The notes below the pieces were generated by a model. The model made no database searches. It saw only the letters and a list, made by a program, of their open reading frames with translations, and had not been told where the DNA came from. This document shows, piece after piece, positions 1-7,532 of a stretch of DNA of 64,000 nucleotides (its first letter is position 1; each line of letters starts with the position of its first letter). The stretch lies in assembly GCF_900115735.1 (NCBI RefSeq), contig NZ_FOXO01000002.1:209898-273897 (forward strand), in the 5' to 3' direction. Source of the stretch: Butyrivibrio proteoclasticus. GTDB taxonomy: Bacteria; Bacillota; Clostridia; Lachnospirales; Lachnospiraceae. Both the position numbers and the translations under genes were made by a program.

Positions 1-24
1 TCAGGAAGAAGATAGGAACAGATT

Positions 25-1035
25 ATGAAGATTACAATGGCACATGGAAGTGGCGGTGAGTCAACTTCCGCTTTGATCAGAGATATATTTGCTAAACATT
101 TTCACAACGAAATACTTGATAAGCTTGAGGATTCTGCAGTTGTAAAAGGGTGTGGCAGACTTGCAGTTACTACTGACAGTTTTGTTGTTACTCCTATTGA
201 ATTTCCGGGCGGAGATATAGGAAGGTTGTCTGTTTGCGGAACAGTCAATGATCTTCTCATGAGCGGTGCAAAGCCAATGTACCTTACCTGTGGCTGCATC
301 CTTGAAGAAGGCCTTGATATGGATGTTTTGGACAGAGTAATAAGTTCTATGGCCAATACGGCAAACGAAGCCGGAATAAAGATAATTACTGGTGATACTA
401 AGGTAATTGAAAATAAAGGAGGCGAGCCTGGACTTATTATAAATACGTCAGGCGTTGGATTTATTTCTGATTCTCTTGATGTTCCCGGTCCATTTAAATT
501 GCAGAATGGTGATAAAATAATCATATCCGGTAATCTTGGTGATCATCATGCAGCCATTTTAGGTTCAAGAATGGGAATTCAGAATAATATAAAGTCAGAT
601 GCAGCACCTCTTGTTGAGATGGTAAAGGGACTTTTAGATAATAATGTTGAAGTGCATGCCATGCGTGATGTTACAAGAGGCGGCCTGGGAACTGTATTAA
701 ATGAGTTCTGCGAAAGTTCAAAATGTTCAATAGACCTTTTTGAAGATAGAATGCCTGTTTCACCTGCAGTAAAAGATTTTTGCGGACTTCTTGGCTTGGA
801 TCCTATGTATATGGGTAATGAGGGAAAGATGGTTCTTTCAGTAGCGGCTAATGATGTTGAAAAAGCTCTTTCTATTATAAAAAAGTCAAAATACGGTGAA
901 AATGCCTGCGTGATTGGTGAGGTACGTAAAATAAAAGGATCAGCCGATAAAAATAATGTGGTTCTTAACACCAAAATTGGCGGGAAACGTATAATTGGTC
1001 TGATGTATGGAGAGGGACTTCCAAGAATTTGCTAA
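25..1035 (+). CDS. hypE: Hydrogenase maturation protein HypE
   Basis: 336 residues. HypE dehydrates the thiocarboxamide made by HypF on its own C-terminal cysteine to a thiocyanate, the source of the CN ligands of the [NiFe]-hydrogenase centre. The protein begins with the family's MxHGSGG-type segment, has the PurM/AIR-synthase-like body (LAVTTDSFVVTP, then GDIGRLSVCGTVNDLLMSGA), and ends in PRIC, so the essential terminal Cys336 is present. Start ATG lies 8 bases after an AGGAA-like site near the window edge. Other hyp genes, if present, would lie upstream outside the window; none follows. The next gene is mecA, so this is probably the last gene of a hyp cluster. Confidence 0.95.
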   Translation: MKITMAHGSGGESTSALIRDIFAKHFHNEILDKLEDSAVVKGCGRLAVTTDSFVVTPIEFPGGDIGRLSVCGTVNDLLMSGAKPMYLTCGCILEEGLDMDVLDRVISSMANTANEAGIKIITGDTKVIENKGGEPGLIINTSGVGFISDSLDVPGPFKLQNGDKIIISGNLGDHHAAILGSRMGIQNNIKSDAAPLVEMVKGLLDNNVEVHAMRDVTRGGLGTVLNEFCESSKCSIDLFEDRMPVSPAVKDFCGLLGLDPMYMGNEGKMVLSVAANDVEKALSIIKKSKYGENACVIGEVRKIKGSADKNNVVLNTKIGGKRIIGLMYGEGLPRIC

Positions 1036-1088
1036 ATGATGTAAAATATATGTCGTAACTTTCGTTTTCTTGAAAGGATAAGTATTTA

Positions 1089-1931
1089 ATGGAATTTAAA
1101 AGAATCAATAAGGATACCGTAACTTGTATCATCACAGAAGATGATATGGACGAGCAGGGAATCAAGCTCGAGGATTTATTTGAAAAGAAAAAAGAAGCAA
1201 TGGATTTTTTACATGATGTAATGCGCAAGGCTCAGGAAGAGGTTGATTATAAGCCAACCGGTTCATTTATGCCTATGCAGATTACAGTTTTACCTGATCA
1301 CTCCATTTCTTTGACACTTTCTGAAAATGCTTCAGCTTCATTTGGCGAGATACTTAAAAATCTTACTGAAAAAGCTGGAATCACAATACCTAAAAATGTA
1401 TTGGAAGATATCGGTGACTCAGAAAACGGAGACCGAATAAACAGATTAAATGAATACTTGAAGAGCCTGAAACAGTTTACCAATTCCGTAAAAAATATTA
1501 TGGAAGAATCTGGTTTGGCTGAAAATCATGATAAGATTCCGATAAATCAGAATACTTCAGCTGCTGATAATAAAGAGAAAGCAGATAAGATCACAAACAG
1601 TGCTTCCAAGAAAAACAAAGATAAAGAGCGACTTAAGTTCCACGAATATGTTTTCTCTTTTGGCAATATCAATACTGTTATTGAGTTTTGTAAAAAGGCA
1701 CCTTCAGATCTTAATATTTCAAGCTCTCTCTATAAAAATGAGAAGGATGGCAAGTATTATCTGGATTTAAAGAGACTTGATGAAGAACCAAAAGTATTTG
1801 CGTCACTATTTACAATGGCATATGAGTTTGGCCATTTTCAGGCATCAAATCAGCATGTGATCGCACATATCCGTGAGTCTTATGACCTGATCATTAAGGA
1901 TGATGCAATAAATTCTTTGGCGCAAGTTTAA
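1089..1931 (+). CDS. mecA: Adaptor protein MecA
   Basis: 280 residues. MecA delivers substrates to the ClpC unfoldase. The N-terminal domain (about 1-95, MEFKRINKDTVTCIIT followed by a DLFEKKKEAMDFL segment) and the C-terminal ClpC-binding domain (about 195-280, beginning FSFGNINTVIEFCKKA, with LYKNEKDGKYYLDL) match the family. A Lys/Asp/Asn-rich linker of about 50 residues (145-190) makes the protein longer than the roughly 220-240 residue Bacillus forms. The gene has its own hairpin terminator just downstream. Its substrates here cannot be read from the sequence; ComK need not exist in this organism. Confidence 0.88.
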   Translation: MEFKRINKDTVTCIITEDDMDEQGIKLEDLFEKKKEAMDFLHDVMRKAQEEVDYKPTGSFMPMQITVLPDHSISLTLSENASASFGEILKNLTEKAGITIPKNVLEDIGDSENGDRINRLNEYLKSLKQFTNSVKNIMEESGLAENHDKIPINQNTSAADNKEKADKITNSASKKNKDKERLKFHEYVFSFGNINTVIEFCKKAPSDLNISSSLYKNEKDGKYYLDLKRLDEEPKVFASLFTMAYEFGHFQASNQHVIAHIRESYDLIIKDDAINSLAQV

Positions 1932-1950
1932 GAAAACTAATGAATTATGA

Positions 1951-1986
1951 GTCGAGCGTATATGACGAATATATGCTCGACTTTTA
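1951..1986 (+). terminator. Hairpin terminator after mecA
   Basis: The arms GTCGAGCGTATAT and ATATATGCTCGAC pair over 13 bp with one G-T wobble and a 5-base loop, followed by CTTTTAAATT. It lies 20 bases after the mecA stop and 30 bases before the next start, as expected for an intrinsic terminator. Confidence 0.75.
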
Positions 1987-2012
1987 AATTATTATTGTGG
2001 TTAGGTATTTTC

Positions 2013-2726
2013 ATGAGATTAAATAAATACATTGCCAGCTGCGGCGTATGCTCCAGGAGAGAGGCAGATAAGTTAATAGATGAAGGAAGAGTCACTATAA
2101 ATGGTGAGAAAGCAGTATTTGGTATTGATGTAACTAATAATGATATTGTTTTTGTTGATGGCAAAAAGATAGAGCTTCAAGATGAAAAGATAGTGATCGC
2201 ATATTATAAACCGGTTGGTGTCACTTGTACTGAAAAAGATAAATATGCAGAAAAGACAGTTATAGAAGATATTGGTTTTGACAAAAGAGTTACCTATGCA
2301 GGAAGACTTGATAAAGATTCAGAGGGACTTCTTCTTATGTCCAATGACGGAGAACTTATAAATGCGATGATGAAAGGCTCTATGAAGCATGAGAAAGAGT
2401 ATGAAGTCACTGTAGATATAGATGTGACTGGAGATTTTTTAAAAGCCATGTCTTTGGGCATGTATTTAGAGGAAATTGATAGAAGAACAAGGCCCTGTGA
2501 AGTAAAAAAGACAGGCAAAAGATCTTTTAACATCATCCTTACGCAAGGTCTTAACAGACAGATCCGAAGAATGTGTGCAGCTTTAGGAGCAAATGTAGTT
2601 AAACTAAAAAGAATAAGAGTTATGAGCGTGAAATTAAAGGACTATGATCTAAGACCCGGGAAATATGTGGTTCTTTCAGAACAGGTGGTAAAAAAACTCT
2701 ATAAAGATGCTGGAATTGCCAGATAA
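2013..2726 (+). CDS. RsuA/RluB/RluF-family rRNA pseudouridine synthase
   Basis: 237 residues from the ATG at 2013. That start is chosen because the S4 RNA-binding domain normally begins at MRLNKYIASCG; an upstream ATG at 1947 would read through the mecA terminator hairpin. The S4 domain spans about 1-60, followed by the catalytic domain with GRLDKDSEGLLL holding the nucleophilic Asp and LTQGLNRQIRRMC near the C-terminus. Enzymes of this family isomerise a uridine in 23S rRNA (U2604/U2605 type) or 16S rRNA. The QGLNRQIRRMC motif is closest to RluF. A second family member is at 31010. The exact target base is not determined here. Confidence 0.88.
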   Translation: MRLNKYIASCGVCSRREADKLIDEGRVTINGEKAVFGIDVTNNDIVFVDGKKIELQDEKIVIAYYKPVGVTCTEKDKYAEKTVIEDIGFDKRVTYAGRLDKDSEGLLLMSNDGELINAMMKGSMKHEKEYEVTVDIDVTGDFLKAMSLGMYLEEIDRRTRPCEVKKTGKRSFNIILTQGLNRQIRRMCAALGANVVKLKRIRVMSVKLKDYDLRPGKYVVLSEQVVKKLYKDAGIAR

Positions 2727-2768
2727 ATAATAATATACTGTTAGTATTATAGTTTTTTGGGAGTTTGT

Positions 2769-4790
2769 ATGGATAAAGAATTGATCAGGAAAGAATATGA
2801 TGATTTGGTAAAAGAAATCAAACATCATATGGATTTATATTATAATCAGGATGAGCCTGAAATCTCAGATTATGAGTATGATAAACTCATGCAGAGGCTT
2901 AAAGAAATTGAAAAGGAAAATCCTGAATTTGTTACAAAGACTTCTCCAAGCCAGATTATTGGCGGAACTACAAAGAGAGAAGCCGGAGTTAAGGTAACTC
3001 ATAATGTACCTATGCTTTCTATTGAGGACGTTTTCAATAAAGAAGACGTTTCTGCCTGGATAGAGAAGGTACATCTTATGCATCCCGATGCTTTATTTTC
3101 TGTTGAACAGAAAATTGACGGTCTTAGTATGTCGCTTAGATATACAAAAGATGAATCTGATGGCAAACTTCATCTTTCTCTTGCAGAGACGAGAGGCGAT
3201 GGTCTTATCGGCGAGGATGTTACTTTAAATGCTCTTGTGATACCTGATGTTAAGCAGGTTCTTGAACTTCCCTATGATTATCTTGAGCTTCGTGGTGAAG
3301 TATATATGTCACACGAAAGTTTTGATACATTCAATGAGCAGCAGGAAAAGCTTGGCAAAAAGCTTTCTGCTAATCCCAGAAACCTGGCAGCCGGAACTTT
3401 AAGACAACTTGATCCTGAAATTACAAGATCAAGAGGCCTTAAGATGTTCATTTTTAATATCCAGGATGGACCAATGGAACTTATGCAGTCCCATTGTAAA
3501 GGACTTGATATACTTGAAAATGCAGGTGTTAAGACTGTTTTTCACAAAAAATGCAGTACAGCAGCAGATGTTTTAAATGCTATTGATACAATTGGTGACA
3601 TGAGAGAAAACCTGGATTTTGACCTGGACGGCGCTGTTATAAAAATAGATCAGGTTCAGTGGAGAAATGATTTTCCATCAGGTTCAAAGTACTCCAGCGG
3701 ACATATAGCATATAAGTATCCGCCTGAAGAAAGAGTTGTTGTTATGGATGAAATCCTTGTAGATGTGGGAAGAACCGGCAAGCTTACATTTACCGGCAGC
3801 TTCCACGACAAGGAAACCGGTAAGCCTGCCAGGCTCTGCGGTACCAGTGTTTCAAGAGCAACTCTCCATAATCAGGACTATATAAATGAAATGCAGATTG
3901 GAGTTGGTGGTGAGTACAAGCTTTTCAAAAGCGGTGAGATTATTCCAAAGCTTAACGGCTGCGTGAAGAAACCAGAAATTGTATATAAAGCTCCCGATAA
4001 ATGCCCTGTTTGTGGCGGCCATTTATTTAGAGAAGAAGATACTGCTGATATCAGATGTGTTAATCCTACTTGCCCTGCCCAGGTTACAAGAACAATTTCA
4101 TACTTTACTTCAAGAGATGCCATGAATATCATGGGACTGGGTGATACACTAGTAGAAGCACTTGTTTCAGAAGGCTTTTTAAAAAGCTATGCTGATATCT
4201 ACCATTTATTTGAGCATAGAGATGTTCTGATTGAAAAGGGAATTATCGGTAAAGAGAAAAATACTGATAAGCTTCTTGCGGAAATAGAAAAGTCAAAAGA
4301 AAACGATCCGGTAAGACTTCTTACTGGACTTGCTATCAGAAATGTCGGTAAGTCAACAGCAAGAGAAATCATGAAACATTTTGACAATCTTCTTGATCTT
4401 AAGAAAGTTTCAAAGGACGGCTTTTTACAGATTCCTGATATTGGTGAGACTACAGCAGAGGATTTATATGATTTCTTCCATGATGAGAACAATCTTTCTA
4501 TCATTGATGAGATGGAAAAGATGGGGCTTAATATGGTTGTTACAAAAGACAAAGATGCATCTGATAAACTTTCAGGTCTGACCATTGTAGTTACAGGAAC
4601 ATTGCCTACTCTTGGAAGAAAAGAGGCAGAAGAGCTCATTGTTAAAAACGGTGGCAAAGCTTCAGGAAGCGTATCGAAAAAAACATCGCTTGTTCTTGCA
4701 GGTGAAGCTGCAGGAAGTAAGCTTACAAAAGCCAATGATCTTGGAATCAAAGTAATTGATGAAGCTCAGTTTTTAGACATGATCAAATAA
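2769..4790 (+). CDS. ligA: NAD-dependent DNA ligase LigA
   Basis: 673 residues from ATG 2769, preceded by TTTTGGGAG at good spacing; a TTG four codons upstream overlaps that site and is unlikely. LigA seals nicks using NAD+. Domains in order: Ia and adenylation with VEQKIDGLSM (the KxDG nucleophile lysine near residue 115), OB fold, a four-cysteine zinc finger (CPVCGG ... RCVNPTCPAQ), helix-hairpin-helix region (LAIRNVGKSTAREI), and a C-terminal BRCT domain (LTIVVTGTLPTLGR). Length matches the family. metA follows 20 bases later on the same strand. Confidence 0.97.
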   Translation: MDKELIRKEYDDLVKEIKHHMDLYYNQDEPEISDYEYDKLMQRLKEIEKENPEFVTKTSPSQIIGGTTKREAGVKVTHNVPMLSIEDVFNKEDVSAWIEKVHLMHPDALFSVEQKIDGLSMSLRYTKDESDGKLHLSLAETRGDGLIGEDVTLNALVIPDVKQVLELPYDYLELRGEVYMSHESFDTFNEQQEKLGKKLSANPRNLAAGTLRQLDPEITRSRGLKMFIFNIQDGPMELMQSHCKGLDILENAGVKTVFHKKCSTAADVLNAIDTIGDMRENLDFDLDGAVIKIDQVQWRNDFPSGSKYSSGHIAYKYPPEERVVVMDEILVDVGRTGKLTFTGSFHDKETGKPARLCGTSVSRATLHNQDYINEMQIGVGGEYKLFKSGEIIPKLNGCVKKPEIVYKAPDKCPVCGGHLFREEDTADIRCVNPTCPAQVTRTISYFTSRDAMNIMGLGDTLVEALVSEGFLKSYADIYHLFEHRDVLIEKGIIGKEKNTDKLLAEIEKSKENDPVRLLTGLAIRNVGKSTAREIMKHFDNLLDLKKVSKDGFLQIPDIGETTAEDLYDFFHDENNLSIIDEMEKMGLNMVVTKDKDASDKLSGLTIVVTGTLPTLGRKEAEELIVKNGGKASGSVSKKTSLVLAGEAAGSKLTKANDLGIKVIDEAQFLDMIK

Positions 4791-4810
4791 ATAATACGGA
4801 GTGATGAAAA

Positions 4811-5776
4811 ATGCCAATTAAGATTAAAAATGATCTACCTGCGAGGGAAATCCTTGAACAGGAAAACATATTTGCTGTTGATGAGAACAGAGCCCTGCAT
4901 CAGGACATCAGATCTTTACAGATCTGTATTCTTAATCTTATGCCATTAAAAGAAGATACTGAATTACAGTTACTTAGATCTATGTCCAATACTCCTTTGC
5001 AGATTGATGTTTCTTTTATGCAAATGAGTTCCCACCATTCATCAAATACGTCGCCTAACCATCTTAACAGATTTTATCATCCTTTCGATGAGTTAAAGGA
5101 GAATACCTATGATGGTCTGATTATAACGGGTGCACCAGTTGAACAGCTTGATTTTGAACAAGTTGACTATTGGGATGAACTCTGCAGAGTATTTGAGTGG
5201 TCAAAAACAAATGTAACATCAACATTCCACATCTGCTGGGGAGCACAGGCAGGAATTTATTATCACTATGGAATAGATAAAAAACCATTGCCTGAAAAGA
5301 GATTTGGTATTTACAAGCATAGGGTAATGAACAGGAAAGTGCCTTTAGTCAGGGGATTTGATGATGTGTTTTCAATGCCTCATTCAAGGCATACAGAGAC
5401 TCCTTCACAGGCAATTCATGATTGCGAGGATCTTGTTGTTCTTGCAGAATCTGATGTGGCTGGAATTTTCCTTTGCATGAATAAATCAGGAAGCCAGATA
5501 TTTGCAATGGGACATGCAGAGTATGACAGATTAACTCTTGATAGTGAGTATAAAAGAGACTTGTCAAAAGGCCTTGATATCAAAATGCCTATTAATTATT
5601 ATCCTGATGATAATCCTGAAAATGTGCCGGATCTTTTATGGAGAAGTCATGCAAATATTCTTTACACGAACTGGTTAAATTACTACGTATACCAAAACAC
5701 ACCTTATCAATGGGGACAGATATTAGACGAAGAAAAAAGAAAGCTCGCATCTAAGATGCTGACTAAAATAATGTAA
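4811..5776 (+). CDS. metA: Homoserine O-acyltransferase MetA, predicted acetyl-CoA type
   Basis: 321 residues. Acylates L-homoserine at the first committed step of methionine synthesis. The catalytic Cys is in FHICWGAQAG (residue 142, as in E. coli). The residue known to set acyl-donor choice, position 111, is Glu here (TGAPVEQLDF) where succinyl-CoA-using E. coli MetA has Gly. From published work on MetA specificity, Glu111 predicts acetyl-CoA, so O-acetylhomoserine is the likely product despite the usual name 'homoserine O-succinyltransferase'. RBS GGAGTGAT precedes ATG. No SAM riboswitch or T-box fits in the 20-base gap after ligA, so it probably shares that transcript. Confidence 0.93.
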   Translation: MPIKIKNDLPAREILEQENIFAVDENRALHQDIRSLQICILNLMPLKEDTELQLLRSMSNTPLQIDVSFMQMSSHHSSNTSPNHLNRFYHPFDELKENTYDGLIITGAPVEQLDFEQVDYWDELCRVFEWSKTNVTSTFHICWGAQAGIYYHYGIDKKPLPEKRFGIYKHRVMNRKVPLVRGFDDVFSMPHSRHTETPSQAIHDCEDLVVLAESDVAGIFLCMNKSGSQIFAMGHAEYDRLTLDSEYKRDLSKGLDIKMPINYYPDDNPENVPDLLWRSHANILYTNWLNYYVYQNTPYQWGQILDEEKRKLASKMLTKIM

Positions 5777-5789
5777 GTGAGGGAGAAAA

Positions 5790-6614
5790 ATGGAACTTAG
5801 GAATATTTATACCTGCTTTCCGGGAGGAAAACACAAAGTATTAACACTTAGCTATGATGATGGCAAAATTGCTGACAGAAGACTTGTTTCATTATTCAAT
5901 GAGTATGGACTTAAGGGAACTTTTAATGTTAATTCAGGCCTTGTAGACAGACCATATACTAATGCATATGATGAGCGTATTCCAGTTTCAGAGTATAAAG
6001 ACCTTTATACGGGACATGAAGTTGCTTGTCACACTGTCTTACATCCTACGATTGCAAGAAGCCCCAAGGAGCAGATGGTGCTTCAGGTAATAGAGGATAG
6101 AAGAAAGCTTGAAGAAGCACTAGGTTACACTGTAAGGGGGCTCGCATATCCTAATGGTTCATGTGATGACAATGTAGTTGATGCTTTAAAGGCATGTGGT
6201 ATCAGACATGCAAGAACAGTTCATTCAACTTTAGGATTTTCGATGCCGTCTGATTATCTTAGATGGAACCCTACATGCAGTCACAAAAATGAAGCATTGG
6301 ATAGACTTTCTGAAGAATTTATTAATCTTCATAAAACACAGTATCTGTACATGATGTATGTATGGGGACACAGTTATGAATTTGAAATCGATAATAATTG
6401 GCATGTTATCGAGAACTTTGCTAAAAAAGTTGGAAAAAAAGATGATATTTGGTATGCAACAAATATCGAGATTGTTGATTATATGGATGCTGCATCAAGA
6501 GTACAGGTATCTGTAAATGGAGATTTTGCATATAATCCAAGTGCCATAAGTGTATGGTTGGAAGTTGATAAAAAACATATCGAACTCAAACCAGGACTAA
6601 CATCTACGTTATAA
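5790..6614 (+). CDS. Polysaccharide deacetylase (NodB-homology) family protein
   Basis: 274 residues, 13 bases after metA, with GTGAGGGAG as ribosome site. The NodB core shows KVLTLSYDDGK near residue 20 (metal and base Asp of motif 1), HEVACHTVLHPTI near 80 (the HxxxxH metal ligands of motif 2), RGLAYPNGSCDD near 120 (motif 3) and YVWGHSYEFE near 190. No signal peptide or membrane segment is seen, so it acts in the cytosol or on an intracellular sugar, unlike cell-wall PgdA enzymes. The substrate is not predictable. The motifs all look intact, so a catalytic role is likely. Confidence 0.85.
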   Translation: MELRNIYTCFPGGKHKVLTLSYDDGKIADRRLVSLFNEYGLKGTFNVNSGLVDRPYTNAYDERIPVSEYKDLYTGHEVACHTVLHPTIARSPKEQMVLQVIEDRRKLEEALGYTVRGLAYPNGSCDDNVVDALKACGIRHARTVHSTLGFSMPSDYLRWNPTCSHKNEALDRLSEEFINLHKTQYLYMMYVWGHSYEFEIDNNWHVIENFAKKVGKKDDIWYATNIEIVDYMDAASRVQVSVNGDFAYNPSAISVWLEVDKKHIELKPGLTSTL

Positions 6615-6644
6615 ATTTATAATATTTTAAGGGCATCGCTATCA

Positions 6645-6673
6645 TTGTTTTTTCTATTAAAATAAGTTAAAAT
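6645..6673 (+). promoter_or_regulatory. Candidate sigma-A promoter upstream of the 159-residue protein
   Basis: TTGTTT at 6645-6650, 17-base spacer, TAAAAT at 6668-6673, 57 bases before the start at 6730. Good spacing and a one-mismatch -10 box in a 115-base gap with no other feature. Confidence 0.5.
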
Positions 6674-6729
6674 ATATATGTTAGGTCGTTTATTTTATTG
6701 GAGATAGTTTAGACAAGGAGAATTATCAT

Positions 6730-7209
6730 ATGGCCCTTAATGTTGAGAACGATGACCTTGAAGTAAAGACAGATACAAAAAAGAAACCTACAAAGAAGAC
6801 TAAAGAGATGCTAGAAGAAAATGCTAAACAGATAGAAGAGCTCAAGGCTCTTCAGACAGAATTGGATCATGAGCTTGATGCACTTGATCAGGATGAAAAA
6901 GAACTTGGTGAAAGATCTGCCCTTAATCTAATTGTTACACATAAAAAGTTTGGTGAAGGCACAGTCATCACTCAAGATGGTAAGTACATAGAAGTGAAGT
7001 TTAATGATGTTGTTAAAAAATTTGTGCTTCCAGGTTGTTTCGCTGATAAATTTCTTGAGCTTGAAGATGAAGATATCTACGATTATTATGTAAAAGCTAA
7101 TGAGATTCATAAGAAACGTATGAATGCTGAGCTTAAGACAAAATCAGCAACCTTCGCTATTCAGCGTCATGAAGATGCCATCGAAAAATTAAATGCCAAA
7201 TTTAAATAA
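6730..7209 (+). CDS. Coiled-coil protein with a Tudor-like KFGEGTV domain
   Basis: 159 residues, unknown function. Residues 1-20 are acidic and 17-30 Lys/Thr rich; about 25-60 is a predicted coiled coil (EENAKQIEELKALQTELDHE). Residues about 72-110 contain THKKFGEGTVITQDGKYIEVKF, the same fold signature seen in the C-terminal Tudor-like domain of UvrD/PcrA helicases, which binds RNA polymerase or nucleic acid. That is a family resemblance only. RBS ACAAGGAG lies 9 bases before ATG. It appears monocistronic; the insertion sequence begins 15 bases after its stop and has not damaged it. Confidence 0.7.
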   Translation: MALNVENDDLEVKTDTKKKPTKKTKEMLEENAKQIEELKALQTELDHELDALDQDEKELGERSALNLIVTHKKFGEGTVITQDGKYIEVKFNDVVKKFVLPGCFADKFLELEDEDIYDYYVKANEIHKKRMNAELKTKSATFAIQRHEDAIEKLNAKFK

Positions 7210-7220
7210 TTGAGTATTTA

Positions 7221-7236
7221 TATAAGGGGCTGTCGC
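7221..7236 (+). repeat. IS1182 left terminal inverted repeat
   Basis: TATAAGGGGCTGTCGC is the exact reverse complement of 9320-9335. The outer TATA is self-complementary and TTATAT occurs directly at both junctions, so part of the 16 bp is probably target site rather than element. The bases that follow (to 7255) fold back as a 13-bp hairpin GCTGTCGCACTAA / TTAGTGTGACAGC with one mismatch. Confidence 0.9.
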
Positions 7237-7266
7237 ACTAATTTAGTGTGACAGCATTCTTGGCAC

Positions 7267-7456
7267 CCAGCCCCTCAGGCATCTGCACAGAAATGTTTGT
7301 GTTCGTCTACGGTGTGATTTTCTAAAACTCATTAAGCATCAAATGCCTCATTTCGACGTTGCTCAGAGAAATCGGCATTTGATGCTTTCTTCGTTTTGAA
7401 AATCATCATCCTCGTCCGAGAACTGCACATTTCTGTACAGACGTCCGAGGGGCTGG
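7267..7456. repeat. 190-bp imperfect palindrome nested in the IS
   Basis: The outer arms CCAGCCCCTCAGGCATCTG and CAGACGTCCGAGGGGCTGG pair almost fully. The stem continues through ACAGAAATG / CATTTCTGT, GATTTTC / GAAAATC and a perfect 12-bp GCATCAAATGCC / GGCATTTGATGC, to a small loop near 7361. No ORF is present. The corresponding place in IS copy 2 has only about 12 bases, so this is an insertion into copy 1 or a loss from copy 2. It looks like a palindromic miniature element or structured RNA. Confidence 0.8.
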
Positions 7457-7488
7457 TATGTCAATAAATATCTTCACATAACAACACA

Positions 7489-7516
7489 AAAACCAGACTT
7501 CGAAAAGCCTGGTTTT
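7489..7516 (+). terminator. Hairpin guarding the transposase start
   Basis: AAAACCAGACTTCG and AAAAGCCTGGTTTT form a stem-loop 16 bases before the transposase ATG, followed by a short T run. It is conserved in copy 2 (63757-63785, CCAGGCTTCGAAAAGCCTGG) as a perfect stem. In insertion sequences such hairpins commonly block transcription arriving from outside; that role is inferred. Confidence 0.6.
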
Positions 7517-7532
7517 GCTGTAAAATTAGTTT

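Noticed and set aside
102..974. Minus-strand frames opposite hypE
   Set aside because: Shadow frames of a clearly recognised gene, with no ribosome sites; the same applies to the other long antisense frames opposite ligA, parC, obg and the hybrid kinase.
4791..4810. SAM riboswitch or T-box upstream of metA
   Set aside because: Only 20 bases separate ligA and metA, too short for either.
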